Below are positions 38,098-49,243 of a stretch of 64,000 nucleotides of DNA, one piece after another. This DNA is from Flavobacterium sp. J27 (GTDB lineage Bacteria > Bacteroidota > Bacteroidia > Flavobacteriales > Flavobacteriaceae): assembly GCF_004303025.1 (NCBI RefSeq), contig NZ_PJQW01000003.1, positions 248,001 to 312,000 of the forward strand, written 5' to 3'. The notes under the pieces were generated by a model. The model was not told the DNA's origin. It worked only from the letters and a program-made list of their open reading frames with translations, and searched no databases. Position 1 is the stretch's first letter. The number at the start of each line of letters is the position of its first letter. Both the position numbers and the translations under genes were made by a program.

Positions 38098-38155
38098 AAG
38101 ATAGAATAACGATTATCGAAGGATTATTTTGACCTGAATTCATAATCACTATCTT
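38098..38155 (+). ncRNA. Candidate structured leader of rpsD
   Basis: AAGATAG (38098-38104) pairs with CTATCTT (38149-38155), and inside it GATTAT (38111-38116) pairs with ATAATC (38142-38147), enclosing a 25-nt loop. The element ends 14 nt before the S4 start. S4 is an autogenous regulator in several bacteria; a role here is inference. Confidence 0.5.
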
Positions 38156-38169
38156 AATTAATTTTTAAA

Positions 38170-38775
38170 ATGGCAAGATATACTGGTCCAAAAACTAAAA
38201 TTGCTCGTAAATTTGGCGAAGCAATATTCGGAGAAGACAAAGCCTTCGAAAAAAGAAACTACCCTCCAGGACAACACGGTTTGGCTAAGAAGAGAGGTAA
38301 AAAATCTGAATATGCTGTTCAGTTAATGGAGAAACAAAAGGCTAAATATACTTATGGTATTTTAGAGCGTCAATTCAGAAATTTATTTGAAAAAGCTTCT
38401 GCTGCATCAGGTGTAACTGGTGAAATTTTATTACAATTATGTGAGGCTCGTTTAGATAACGTAGTTTATAGAATGGGTATAGCTCCTTCTCGTAGAGCAG
38501 CTCGTCAAATTGTATCTCATAGACATATTACTGTAAATGGTGAAGTTGTTAATGTACCTTCTTACCATTTAAAAGCTGGTGATAAAGTAGCTGTACGTGA
38601 AAAATCTAAATCTCTTGAAGCTATTGATAGATCTTTATCTAATTCTTCTCAAGTATATGAGTGGATTACATGGAATAATGAAACTAAAGAAGGTACTTTT
38701 GTTTCTGTTCCTCAAAGACTTCAGATTCCAGAAAATATTAAAGAGCAACTAATCGTTGAGTTGTATAACAAATAA
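38170..38775 (+). CDS. rpsD: 30S ribosomal protein S4
   Basis: 201 residues. [36 protein letters not shown] at the N-terminus lacks the zinc-ligand cysteines of some S4 proteins. The S4 RNA-binding domain is [40 protein letters not shown]. Primary 16S binder. The structured gap upstream may be its regulatory site. Confidence 0.98.
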   Translation: MARYTGPKTKIARKFGEAIFGEDKAFEKRNYPPGQHGLAKKRGKKSEYAVQLMEKQKAKYTYGILERQFRNLFEKASAASGVTGEILLQLCEARLDNVVYRMGIAPSRRAARQIVSHRHITVNGEVVNVPSYHLKAGDKVAVREKSKSLEAIDRSLSNSSQVYEWITWNNETKEGTFVSVPQRLQIPENIKEQLIVELYNK

Positions 38776-38795
38776 AAACTGACTTTAGTCGAAAT

Positions 38796-39788
38796 ATGGC
38801 ATTATTTAATTTTCAAAAGCCCGATAAAGTTATCATGATCGATTCAACCGATTTTGAAGGTAAATTTGAATTTAGACCTTTAGAACCTGGTTATGGATTG
38901 ACTGTTGGTAATGCATTAAGAAGAGTTTTACTTTCTTCTCTAGAAGGATATGCTATTACATCTGTTAGAATTGAAGGTGTTGAACATGAGTTCTCTACTA
39001 TTTCAGGTGTTGTAGAAGATGTAACAGAAATTATCTTAAATTTAAAACAAGTTCGTTTTAAACGTCAAATAGAAGATGTAGATAATGAATCTGTTTCTAT
39101 TTCTATCTCTGGAAAAGAACAAATAACTGCAGGTGATTTTCAGAAATTCATTTCAGGTTTTCAAGTTTTAAACCCTGATTTTGTAATTTGTAATTTAGAT
39201 AGCAAAACGACTATCAATATGGAACTCTCTATTGAAAAAGGTAGAGGTTATGTTCCTGCTGAAGAAAACAAAAAAGCAAACGCACCTATTGGAACTATTT
39301 TTACAGACTCGATTTATACACCTGTAAAAAACGTTAAGTATAGTATCGAAAACTTTCGTGTTGAACAAAAAACAGATTACGAAAAATTAGTTTTTGAAAT
39401 CATTACAGATGGTTCTATTAATCCAAAAGATGCATTAACTGAAGCAGCTAAAACGTTGATTCACCACTTTATGTTGTTTTCTGATGAGAGAATTACACTT
39501 GAGGCTGATGAAATTGCTCAAACTGAATCTTACGATGAAGAATCTTTACACATGAGACAGTTGTTAAAAACGAAACTCGTGGATATGGATTTATCAGTTA
39601 GAGCATTAAATTGTTTAAAAGCGGCTGAAGTTGATACACTTGGAGACTTAGTTTCTTTCAATAAAAATGACTTAATGAAATTCCGTAATTTTGGAAAGAA
39701 ATCATTAACAGAACTAGATGAGTTAGTTGCTGCTAAAGGTTTAAACTTCGGAATGGATTTAGGTAAATATAAATTAGATAAAGAATAA
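38796..39788 (+). CDS. rpoA: RNA polymerase subunit alpha
   Basis: 330 residues. The N-terminal assembly domain has [43 protein letters not shown]. The C-terminal domain (about 255-315) has [21 protein letters not shown] and [16 protein letters not shown], which contacts promoter DNA and regulators. Length is normal. Confidence 0.98.
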   Translation: MALFNFQKPDKVIMIDSTDFEGKFEFRPLEPGYGLTVGNALRRVLLSSLEGYAITSVRIEGVEHEFSTISGVVEDVTEIILNLKQVRFKRQIEDVDNESVSISISGKEQITAGDFQKFISGFQVLNPDFVICNLDSKTTINMELSIEKGRGYVPAEENKKANAPIGTIFTDSIYTPVKNVKYSIENFRVEQKTDYEKLVFEIITDGSINPKDALTEAAKTLIHHFMLFSDERITLEADEIAQTESYDEESLHMRQLLKTKLVDMDLSVRALNCLKAAEVDTLGDLVSFNKNDLMKFRNFGKKSLTELDELVAAKGLNFGMDLGKYKLDKE

Positions 39789-39792
39789 ATTA

Positions 39793-39834
39793 CTTCATAT
39801 TTTGCTCTCCAAGGTGGATTGTAGCAAGATGAAG
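39793..39834 (+). ncRNA. Candidate structured leader of rplQ
   Basis: CTTCAT (39793-39798) pairs with ATGAAG (39829-39834), GCT (39804-39806) with AGC (39823-39825) and CCA with TGG at the tip. It occupies the 62-bp gap between rpoA and rplQ. A regulatory role is inference. Confidence 0.35.
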
Positions 39835-39850
39835 GTTAAATAGCAAGGTC

Positions 39851-40342
39851 ATGAGACACGGAAAAAAATTCAATCACTTAGGCAGACAAAAAGGACATAG
39901 AACTGCTATGTTGGCAAATATGGCTTGTTCTTTAATAGAGCATAAGCGTATTAATACAACAGTTGCTAAAGCTAAAGCTTTAAAACAATTTGTTGAACCT
40001 TTAGTTACAAAGTCAAAAGAAGATACTACGCACAACAGACGTATTGTGTTTTCTTATTTAAGAAATAAATATGCAGTAACTGAATTATTTAGAGAAGTTT
40101 CAGCAAAAGTTGCAGATCGTCCAGGAGGTTATACACGTATCATTAAAATGGGAAATCGTTTAGGTGATAATGCTGATATGGCTATGATCGAACTTGTAGA
40201 TTTCAATGAATTATACAAAGGTGGTAAAAAAGAAGAGAAAAAAGCAACTACACGTCGTAGTAGAGCTAAAAAAACAGAAGCTAAACCAGCTACTGAAGCT
40301 CCTGCTGCTGAAACTTCTGAAAACACTGAAGCTACTGAATAA
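39851..40342 (+). CDS. rplQ: 50S ribosomal protein L17
   Basis: 163 residues. The core ([44 protein letters not shown]) is canonical. The C-terminal 45 residues form a low-complexity Lys/Ala/Glu/Thr tail ([19 protein letters not shown]...) typical of Bacteroidetes. Ends the ribosomal block before a strong terminator. Confidence 0.98.
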   Translation: MRHGKKFNHLGRQKGHRTAMLANMACSLIEHKRINTTVAKAKALKQFVEPLVTKSKEDTTHNRRIVFSYLRNKYAVTELFREVSAKVADRPGGYTRIIKMGNRLGDNADMAMIELVDFNELYKGGKKEEKKATTRRSRAKKTEAKPATEAPAAETSENTEATE

Positions 40343-40366
40343 TCATGAAGAAATGATGAAAAACAT

Positions 40367-40403
40367 AAAAAGGATAAGCTATTATAGTTTATCCTTTTTT
40401 TAT
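40367..40403 (+). terminator. Terminator of the ribosomal-rpoA-rplQ operon
   Basis: AAAAGGATAAGCTAT pairs with ATAGTTTATCCTTTT (one G-T pair), followed by a T-run. Located 25 nt after rplQ. Confidence 0.85.
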
Positions 40404-40431
40404 ATCTTTTTATTAAATCATTATTTTGCAC

Positions 40432-40439
40432 TAAATTTG
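40432..40439 (+). promoter_or_regulatory. Promoter -7 box of carA
   Basis: TAAATTTG fits TAnnTTTG, 16 nt before the carA ATG at 40456. Confidence 0.55.
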
Positions 40440-40455
40440 CACAAACAACACACAA

Positions 40456-41565
40456 ATGAAATATAATAATAGACCACAGGCTATCTTGCTACTTAAGGAT
40501 GGTACAGTTTTTTATGGAAAATCAATAGGTATTGAAGGCACCACTTTTGGTGAAGTTGCTTTTAATACGGGAACAACAGGTTATCAAGAAATTTTTACAG
40601 ATCCTTCTTATTTTGGGCAAATCATGGTTACTACAAATGCTCATATTGGAAATTATGGTGTAAATGCCGATGAAGTTGAATCTAATGGCGTGAAAATTTC
40701 AGGATTAGTTTGTAAAAATTTTAGTTTTAATTATTCTAGAGATAATGCATCAGAAAGTTTGTATGATTACTTAGAAAAGCAAAATTTAATTGTAATTTCT
40801 GATGTTGATACTAGGGCTTTAGTAAGTTATATCAGAGAAAATGGAGCCATGAATGCCATTATTTCTACAGACGGAACTTCAATAGATTTATTGAGAGAAA
40901 AATTGAAGAAAGCTCCTGAAATGAATGGTCTTGAATTAGCATCGAAGGTTTCTACAAAAGAGCCTTATTTTTTTGGGAACAAAGATTCTAAATATAAAAT
41001 TGCAGCTTTAGATTTAGGTATCAAAACCAATATCCTTAGAAACTTAGCAAACAGAGATTGTTATATAAAAGTATTTCCTTATAATGCTAGTTTTGAAGAT
41101 TTAAAATCTTTTGAGCCAGATGGTTATTTTTTATCTAATGGACCAGGTGATCCAGAACCATTGCATAACGCTCAAAACGTTGCAAAAGAAATCTTACATG
41201 CAAATAAACCATTATTTGGAATATGTTTAGGACATCAAGTAATTGCTTTAGCAAATGGTATTTCAACATATAAAATGTTTAATGGTCACAGAGGAATTAA
41301 CCATCCAGTAAAAAACTTAATTACGGGGAAAGGTGAAATTACTTCTCAAAATCATGGTTTTGCCGTAGTTAAAGAAGAGTTGGAAAATCACCCAGAGCTT
41401 GAATTAACCCATGAACATTTAAATGATGGTACTGTTGCAGGTATGAAAATGAAAAATAAGAATTGTTTTTCAGTACAATATCACCCAGAAGCTAGCCCAG
41501 GACCGCACGATTCGTCTTACTTGTTTGACCAATTTATTGAAAATATAAAATCTTCAATCAACTAA
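40456..41565 (+). CDS. carA: Carbamoyl-phosphate synthase small subunit
   Basis: 369 residues. Glutaminase subunit that feeds ammonia to CarB for arginine and pyrimidine synthesis. The N-terminal domain has TGTTGYQEIFTDPSYFGQI. The class I glutamine amidotransferase domain has FLSNGPGDPEP, the nucleophile in FGICLGHQ, and the His-Glu pair in SVQYHPEASPGPHDS. carB is not in the window. carA after rplQ is common in Flavobacteria. Confidence 0.97.
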   Translation: MKYNNRPQAILLLKDGTVFYGKSIGIEGTTFGEVAFNTGTTGYQEIFTDPSYFGQIMVTTNAHIGNYGVNADEVESNGVKISGLVCKNFSFNYSRDNASESLYDYLEKQNLIVISDVDTRALVSYIRENGAMNAIISTDGTSIDLLREKLKKAPEMNGLELASKVSTKEPYFFGNKDSKYKIAALDLGIKTNILRNLANRDCYIKVFPYNASFEDLKSFEPDGYFLSNGPGDPEPLHNAQNVAKEILHANKPLFGICLGHQVIALANGISTYKMFNGHRGINHPVKNLITGKGEITSQNHGFAVVKEELENHPELELTHEHLNDGTVAGMKMKNKNCFSVQYHPEASPGPHDSSYLFDQFIENIKSSIN

Positions 41566-41620
41566 AACGTTATCGTTTATAAGTTTTTTGAATTTGACAA
41601 ATTTATTACGTTTTAAGTTA

Positions 41621-41628
41621 TAAATTTG
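41621..41628 (+). promoter_or_regulatory. Promoter -7 box of eno
   Basis: TAAATTTG, a perfect TAnnTTTG box, 38 nt before the eno start. Confidence 0.6.
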
Positions 41629-41651
41629 TTATTATTCGTAAAAAATACTAA

Positions 41652-42959
<1,308 letters not shown>

Positions 42960-42982
42960 ATAATTTATATATTCATAAGAAG

Positions 42983-43013
42983 AAACCCTGTCCTATAGAC
43001 AGGGTTTTTTTGT
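42983..43013 (+). terminator. Terminator of eno
   Basis: AAACCCTGTC (42983-42992) pairs with GACAGGGTTT (42998-43007) over a 5-nt loop, then a T-run. Confidence 0.9.
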
Positions 43014-43074
43014 GAAAATTCTAAGTCAAAGTATCTAAATTCTAATTTAACTACACTTTTTGCAATCTAAACGC

Positions 43075-43082
43075 TACATTTG
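43075..43082 (+). promoter_or_regulatory. Promoter -7 box of the kinase-regulator pair
   Basis: TACATTTG, 19 nt before the histidine kinase start at 43102. Confidence 0.55.
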
Positions 43083-43101
43083 AATTTCGATAGTTTACTT
43101 A

Positions 43102-45054
43102 ATGATGAGAAAAATAATTATACTTCTTTTTTTATTCAATAGCTTACTTTACGCTCAAGATGTGGTTATAGATAGCTTGAAAAATAATTTAAAAGACGCT
43201 AAAAACGATATTGAAAAGGTGCAAAGCCTAAACGCTATTGCTAATCAATATAAATATTCTAATCCTGATGAGATGCTTAAGTATGCTAATGAAGCATTAC
43301 AATTAGCTCAAAAGATAAAATATAAAGTAGAAGAAGGAAATGCGTTACTCAATATCGGTACTTCTAGTATTATAAAAGGGGAATATGATAATGCTTCTCA
43401 TTTTTTTATCCAAGCAAAAGAACTTTTTGAAGAGGAACAACAATCTAATATTTCGAATGAGGTAAAATTAGGGTTAGCCAAAACCTATGGAAGTCTTGGG
43501 ATTGTGTTTTCTGAACAAAGTAATTATTCGAAAGCAATTCAATATTATTTAAAATCGGTAAAAATTTATGAAGCACTGCAAGAAGAAGTATTTTGCGGCA
43601 AATTATACAATAATATTGGTGTGGTTTATAAATCGCAACATTCTGAATTTAAAGCGTTGGAATATTTTTTGAAAGCCAGTACTATACAGATTAAACATGA
43701 AGATCCTAATTCAGGAATTACCTATACTAATATTGCTAATATTTATTTAAGCCAAAAGCAGTATGATAAAGCTTTAGAGTATTATAGTCTTGCTAAAGTA
43801 AGTCTCGATAAATATCCCAATTATAGAGCTTTAGGGGAGTGGTATAATAATATGGGATTGTATTATAATGCAAAACAACTAAAAGAAGAGGCCTTTGAAA
43901 ACTGGCAACAAGCTATTCATGCTTTTCAATCTATTAATGATAAATTTGGGTTAACAGATACCTATCTATTTTTAGGAGAATATTTCTTAGAAAATGAAGA
44001 ATTAGACAAAGCTATTATTAACGTGAATAGAGCTTTAAGCTTGTCTAAAGAAATAGAAGTTTTGGAACAACAAAGTGTAGCTGAAAAATTATTGAGTATT
44101 ATTTATGAGAAAGGAAATAATACTTCCTTGGCATTAAATCATTTTAAGCAATATACTATTCTAAGTGATAGTTTAGTTAATGAAGCAAATATTAGAAAAT
44201 CTGTAGAAGCTGCAATGAATTATGAATTTGAAAAAAAAGAGTTGTTTCAAAAAGAGGAAAATGAAAAAAGAGAGTTGCTGCTAAAAGAACAAGCCAAACA
44301 GTTTAAATTAAAATTATTTTATGTAGGTTTAATTGTTCTTTTATTATTTGGAATTGTCTTTTTGATATATAATCGAATGCAATTAAAGAAAACGCTAACA
44401 CTACAAAAAGAATTAGCAGAATATGAACAAAAAGCATTGCATTTACAGATGAATCCACATTTTGTCTTTAATTGCTTAGGTTCTATTTCTAGTTTTATTG
44501 TTCAAAATGGGACAGATTCAGCCATAAAATATTTGTCTAAGTTTTCTAAATTAATGCGTTTAACTTTGGAATATTCTAAAGAATCTTTAATACCAATAGA
44601 CAAAGAAATCGAAAGTTTACAAAACTATTTAGAATTAGAGCAGTTGCGTTTCAATCATAAATTTAATTTTTCTATATCTAAAAGTAATGAAATAGAAGAC
44701 GATGTTGCTTTGCCTCCTTTATTAATTCAACCTTTTATTGAGAATGCTATCATTCACGGTGTTATTCCAAAAAAAGAAGAAGGAATCATACAAATTAATT
44801 TTTCTATAAAGGAAGAAACTCTAATTTGCGTCATTTCTGATAATGGTGTTGGTATTAACAAATCTAAAGAAAATAAAGAAAATTTAGTTCTTGCACACAA
44901 ATCTATGGCATTGGATATTATAAAGAAAAGATTAGAAATGATTGCATCTTCCACTCAAAAAAATGCTACCATGCAAGTAGAAGAAATTCTAATTAATGAT
45001 CATGTTGAAGGAACAAAAGTGATCTTGTATTTGCCACTTCAATACATTCAATAA
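43102..45054 (+). CDS. TPR sensor histidine kinase (LytS/YehU type)
   Basis: 650 residues. After a signal peptide (IIILLFLFNSLLYAQ) comes a periplasmic sensor of about seven TPR units (for example YGSLGIVFSEQSNYSKAIQYYLKSVKIYEAL). A coiled coil and a membrane helix (LFYVGLIVLLLFGIVFLIY) follow. The cytoplasmic PF06580-type kinase core has the phospho-acceptor His453 in LHLQMNPHFVFNCLGS. Its HATPase domain has PPLLIQPFIENAIIHG (N box) and SDNGVGI (G box). The LytTR response regulator is encoded about 50 nt downstream and is its likely partner. The signal sensed is unknown. Confidence 0.93.
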   Translation: MMRKIIILLFLFNSLLYAQDVVIDSLKNNLKDAKNDIEKVQSLNAIANQYKYSNPDEMLKYANEALQLAQKIKYKVEEGNALLNIGTSSIIKGEYDNASHFFIQAKELFEEEQQSNISNEVKLGLAKTYGSLGIVFSEQSNYSKAIQYYLKSVKIYEALQEEVFCGKLYNNIGVVYKSQHSEFKALEYFLKASTIQIKHEDPNSGITYTNIANIYLSQKQYDKALEYYSLAKVSLDKYPNYRALGEWYNNMGLYYNAKQLKEEAFENWQQAIHAFQSINDKFGLTDTYLFLGEYFLENEELDKAIINVNRALSLSKEIEVLEQQSVAEKLLSIIYEKGNNTSLALNHFKQYTILSDSLVNEANIRKSVEAAMNYEFEKKELFQKEENEKRELLLKEQAKQFKLKLFYVGLIVLLLFGIVFLIYNRMQLKKTLTLQKELAEYEQKALHLQMNPHFVFNCLGSISSFIVQNGTDSAIKYLSKFSKLMRLTLEYSKESLIPIDKEIESLQNYLELEQLRFNHKFNFSISKSNEIEDDVALPPLLIQPFIENAIIHGVIPKKEEGIIQINFSIKEETLICVISDNGVGINKSKENKENLVLAHKSMALDIIKKRLEMIASSTQKNATMQVEEILINDHVEGTKVILYLPLQYIQ

Positions 45055-45108
45055 TAATTAAAAATGTTTTGAAACTAAAATAATAATAAAATTAAAGTCC
45101 TATTGTAT

Positions 45109-45870
45109 ATGATTACAGCTGTACTGATAGATGATGACAAAAATCTGAGAGATGGAATGAAAGGATTGCTAGCTCGGTTTGCACCAAAAATTAAAATTAT
45201 AGGTGAAGCAGATAGCTTGCAAAGTGGAATTAATGCTATTGATAAACTAAACCCACAAGTCGTTTTTTTGGATATTCAATTAAACGACGGAACGGGTTTT
45301 GATATCTTAGAACAATTAGCAAAAAAAAATGGAACCATTCAATCAAACATTGTTTTTATTACGGCTCATGAGCAATATGCAATTAAAGCTTTTCGTTTTA
45401 GCGCTTTAGATTTTTTATTAAAACCAGTAGATCCAGACGAATTGCTTAAAGTCGTGGAAAAAATCGAAAATGTATTAGAAAAAACAGATAGCTATGCACA
45501 TATTGATTTATTACTTGAAAATATTCGTAAAAAAGTTGATAATTTTAAAAGAATAGCACTCTCTACTTCTGATGGAATTCATTTGTTTGAGATAAATGAT
45601 ATTATTCGTTGCGAAAGTGAAGATAATTATACTAAGTTTTTTATTAAAAATAGCAAACCAGTACTTATATCTAAAACCCTCAAAGAGTATGAAGAACTTT
45701 TAACAGAACATGGTTTTGAAAGAATACATCAATCACATCTTATTAATTTGGCTTATTTGAAATCTTATATTAAGAAAGATGGGGGGTATGTAATTATGGC
45801 TGATAATAGTAATCTTCCTATTTCACAACGAAAAAAAGAACGATTACAAGAAATTTTAAAAACAATTTAG
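45109..45870 (+). CDS. LytTR-family response regulator
   Basis: 253 residues from ATG 45109 (MITAVLIDDDKNL); a TTG six bases earlier is an unneeded alternative. The receiver domain has the acidic pocket DDD (8-10), the phospho-acceptor Asp55 in VVFLDIQLND, Thr/Ser in FITAHE and Lys in LLKPVD. The C-terminal LytTR domain (about 155-253) has DIIRCESEDNYTKFF and HQSHLINLAYLKSY, with the beta-type DNA-binding fold. Partner of the TPR histidine kinase before it. Confidence 0.93.
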   Translation: MITAVLIDDDKNLRDGMKGLLARFAPKIKIIGEADSLQSGINAIDKLNPQVVFLDIQLNDGTGFDILEQLAKKNGTIQSNIVFITAHEQYAIKAFRFSALDFLLKPVDPDELLKVVEKIENVLEKTDSYAHIDLLLENIRKKVDNFKRIALSTSDGIHLFEINDIIRCESEDNYTKFFIKNSKPVLISKTLKEYEELLTEHGFERIHQSHLINLAYLKSYIKKDGGYVIMADNSNLPISQRKKERLQEILKTI

Positions 45871-45957
45871 CAAATTCTAATTAAAAACTACTGTATACTC
45901 AATTATTAAATATAGTCCAAAACCAATCCAGTAAATTTATATAAAAATATTCAGGTC

Positions 45958-48867
45958 ATGAAAAACATTACATTCTTATTGCTGTTATTTACAATATCAT
46001 CCTTTGCACAACCGCCAATTAATCAGCCAACTAATTATACACTTTGCGAATACAATAACTCTAATTATGCGTTGTTTGATCTTACATCAAAAAACACTGA
46101 AATTTTAGGTGCATTAGATCCTAGTTTATATGCCGTAAGTTATTATGAAAATTCAAATGATGCTCAAAATGGCATAAACGCAATATCAAACCCTACGCAA
46201 TATGTAGCTATTAATGTGTATCAATCTGTAACCGTAAGAGTGGTTGAAAATGCTAATCCAACCAATTTTGCAATAACCTATTTACAATTGGTTACCTATT
46301 ATGCGCCTACAATTATGCAATCGCCAAACATGACTGTATTTGAGTCTCCATTGGATTATATAGCTAATTTCGATTTAACACAACAAATATCGCATCTAAT
46401 AGGAAATCAGATTAATTTAGAGGTAACTTTTCATGAATCTGAAAATGATGCAAACAATGATTTGAATCCAATTGCTAATCCTACTTCTTATACAAATACA
46501 TCAAGTCCACAAACCCTTTATGCAAGAATCGAAAGTTTAGATACGGGATGTGCTGTAGTCGCAAATTTTGATCTAATAGTAGATGAAGAAGGTATTGTTA
46601 ATATTCCAGATGCTAATTTGAAAGCAAAATTACTTTCTGCTAGCTCTGCTAATAATATAGCTTCTAATGTAAATCCGCTTAGTACAGATACGTGGAATAT
46701 ATTTACAGCAATTGATACTAATAATGATGGAGAAATTCAACTATCTGAAGCTCAAGAAATAGTTCACTTAAATATTATGGGTTCAATTGGTGCTAATGGT
46801 GGAATACAAAGCCTACAAGGTTTGGAAGCATTTTATAATTTAGGTTTTTTTAATTGTAACTACAATCAGTTAACATCTGTTGATGTAAGTATATTTCCTA
46901 ATTTAAATCAGTTTTATAGTACTAACGGGATTTTGTCTAGTATCAATTTGTCAAATTGTAATAATTTACAGTCTCTGGATATTTCATATAATCAATTAAC
47001 TTCTGTAGATCTTAGCCAATGTCCTAATTTGTCAAATCTTTCGGTTAGAAATAATTCTTTAACAACTTTGGACTTAAGTAATAATGATGCTATTACATCT
47101 ATTATAGCTTTTACAAATAACTTAACTAGTTTCTCGCTTCAGAATAAAAATTTCATGCGAACTTTACTAATTGGTTTTAATCAATTAACCAGCTTAGAAT
47201 TAGTTAACTTGCCAATAATGTATAGGCTTCAAGCTCAAAACAATAATTTAACAGAAATAGATTTATCTACAATTGCTTATCAAATTGAGCCAAATAATCT
47301 GCCAGCAGCAAATATTTTAGATATCTATCTTAATAATAATGTGAATTTGAATGTTATAAATCTTAAGAATGGTTTTGCAAATTCAAATGTTGAATTGGGA
47401 TCAGATAATGTGTCTAATATGCAACAATATATTTGTATAGATACTAGCGATAATTATACTTATTTTACCACAACTGATACTCCAGTGGTAAATACATACT
47501 GTTCTTTCGATCCAGGAGGAGATTATAATACAATCGCTGGTGTCGTACAATATGATGTAGACGCTAACGGTTGTGATATTACTGATCCAGTAGCACCTTA
47601 TATAGGCTTTGAGGTAGTTAGAGACGGTGTTACAACAAATTCATCTGTTTTTTCAAATACAATTGGAAATTATAGTTTATTTACCAGTTATGCAGGTGTT
47701 TATTCTTTAAACCCAAATTTTGAAAATCCTTCCATATTTACAGTAACGCCATCTCCTCTCGAATTTAATATACCAATAATAGATAATACTGTAATTACTC
47801 AAGACATTTGTATTGCAGCTAATGGTGTTTTTCCAGATGTAGAAGTAGTTATTGCTCCTATCGTTCCTGCCAGACCGGGTTTTGATGCTACCTATCAGAT
47901 TGTATATAAGAATAAAGGAAATCAAACAGTGTCAGGTGATGTAACGTTTACCTATGACGATAGTGTTTTAGATTTAATTAATACAAGTGTATTACCTGAT
48001 GTAGCAACTATAGGTCAGTTAACATTTAATTATACTAATTTGCAACCTTTTGAAAATAAAAGTATATATGTCACTTTTAACGTAAATGGTCCTACTGAAA
48101 GTCCGGCTGTAAATATAGGAGATAATTTATATTTCACAGCCGTTATTAATCCAGTTGTAGGTGATGGAATTGTAGCGGATAATTCTTTCGATTTCAATCA
48201 AACAGTAGTGGGTTCTTATGATCCGAATGATATTACCTGTATTGAAGGTGATGTGGTTTCACCATCTGCTATTGGTGATTATTTACATTACGTTATTAAT
48301 TTTGAAAACACGGGTAACGCACCTGCTGAGAATATAGTGGTAAAAACGGTTATAAATCCTTCAGATTATGATATTAGGACTATACAATTGTTAAATGCTT
48401 CTCATAATGTAAATGTAAGAATTGATGGCGATATAATTGAGTTTATTTTCCAAGCCATTTATTTAGACACTGGAGGACATGGAAATATTCTTTTAAAACT
48501 AAAAACAGTGGAAAGTTTAATAGTTACTGATATTGTAACGAATAAGGCAGATATTTATTTTGATTATAATGCACCTATAGTAACTAATGATGCCAATACC
48601 ACTTTTCAAACACTTAGTTCTTCCATAATAAATAAAGATAATACACTTGGAGTGTATCCAAATCCAACGAGCAATGTGATTAATTTAAAAGCAAATACAC
48701 AGATAATGGGTGTGGATGTTTTCGATGCACAGGGAAGAATTGTTATGAAAAAAATCGCAAATACTGCACAACTTAGTGTAGATGTGTCTCATTTTCAAAA
48801 TGGAATTTACTTCTTAAAAGTAAAAACCGAGCAAGGTGAGAAAGTAGAAAAAATTATTAAAGAGTAA
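45958..48867 (+). CDS. Leucine-rich-repeat T9SS-secreted protein with DUF7619 domain
   Basis: 969 residues with a signal peptide (ITFLLLLFTISSFAQ). The N-terminal half has gliding-motility-adhesin-like segments. A dockerin-like or EF-hand-like loop (AIDTNNDGEIQLSEA, about 250-264) comes next, then a short leucine-rich region with repeats of the form LTSVDLSQCPNLSNLSVRNN (about 285-450). A DUF7619-type domain (GSYDPNDITCIEGDVV...YLHYVINFENTGNAPAEN) precedes the C-terminal type A sorting domain (LGVYPNPTSNVINL...FQNGIYFLKV...KIIKE). It should be exported by type IX secretion and kept at the surface; the ligand is unknown. The adjacent kinase-regulator pair may control it. Confidence 0.88.
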   Translation: MKNITFLLLLFTISSFAQPPINQPTNYTLCEYNNSNYALFDLTSKNTEILGALDPSLYAVSYYENSNDAQNGINAISNPTQYVAINVYQSVTVRVVENANPTNFAITYLQLVTYYAPTIMQSPNMTVFESPLDYIANFDLTQQISHLIGNQINLEVTFHESENDANNDLNPIANPTSYTNTSSPQTLYARIESLDTGCAVVANFDLIVDEEGIVNIPDANLKAKLLSASSANNIASNVNPLSTDTWNIFTAIDTNNDGEIQLSEAQEIVHLNIMGSIGANGGIQSLQGLEAFYNLGFFNCNYNQLTSVDVSIFPNLNQFYSTNGILSSINLSNCNNLQSLDISYNQLTSVDLSQCPNLSNLSVRNNSLTTLDLSNNDAITSIIAFTNNLTSFSLQNKNFMRTLLIGFNQLTSLELVNLPIMYRLQAQNNNLTEIDLSTIAYQIEPNNLPAANILDIYLNNNVNLNVINLKNGFANSNVELGSDNVSNMQQYICIDTSDNYTYFTTTDTPVVNTYCSFDPGGDYNTIAGVVQYDVDANGCDITDPVAPYIGFEVVRDGVTTNSSVFSNTIGNYSLFTSYAGVYSLNPNFENPSIFTVTPSPLEFNIPIIDNTVITQDICIAANGVFPDVEVVIAPIVPARPGFDATYQIVYKNKGNQTVSGDVTFTYDDSVLDLINTSVLPDVATIGQLTFNYTNLQPFENKSIYVTFNVNGPTESPAVNIGDNLYFTAVINPVVGDGIVADNSFDFNQTVVGSYDPNDITCIEGDVVSPSAIGDYLHYVINFENTGNAPAENIVVKTVINPSDYDIRTIQLLNASHNVNVRIDGDIIEFIFQAIYLDTGGHGNILLKLKTVESLIVTDIVTNKADIYFDYNAPIVTNDANTTFQTLSSSIINKDNTLGVYPNPTSNVINLKANTQIMGVDVFDAQGRIVMKKIANTAQLSVDVSHFQNGIYFLKVKTEQGEKVEKIIKE

Positions 48868-48894
48868 TTCTATAATTGTTTTGTTAAGTTTGAT

Positions 48895-48927
48895 ACTCCC
48901 ATTTCTCAACAGAAATGGGAGTTTTTA
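48895..48927 (+). terminator. Terminator of the LRR-protein gene
   Basis: ACTCCCATTTCT (48895-48906) pairs perfectly with AGAAATGGGAGT (48911-48922) over a 4-nt loop, then a T-run. Confidence 0.9.
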
Positions 48928-49243
48928 TTTTCTGTAATTACAAAATGAAAATGTTAAAAACATGAATTAAATTAATTATTTATTTCATTTTTGTTTAAAT
49001 TTTATTCATTTTAGTTAAGTTTGCAAAAAAAAAATTAAAAGCTAATAGTTGAAGCTCTATAGTTTAGTGTTTTAAATATAGGATTAATTTTTTTGAAAAG
49101 GAATGTTCTTTTAATCGGATGCTATGTCAGACTTTAAATAAGAGTAATAAATATTTTTAGGTTCTGAAGTAAAATTAAAATAGCTCTTTTTTTAATCTTT
49201 TATGAAAGACTTTTTTTAGGTTTAATTTAAATAATAAATAAAA
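48928..49243. other. AT-rich intergenic region with one promoter-like box
   Basis: About 316 bp with no open frame I can support. It contains the -7-like box at 49016-49023 and a very AT-rich leader to the PNGase F-like gene. No tRNA or repeat was seen. Confidence 0.6.
49016..49023 (+). promoter_or_regulatory. Candidate -7 box upstream of the PNGase F-like gene
   Basis: TAAGTTTG fits TAnnTTTG, with TTTG at 48990-48993 upstream (22-nt spacer, slightly long). It would give a leader of about 215 nt. Confidence 0.4.
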
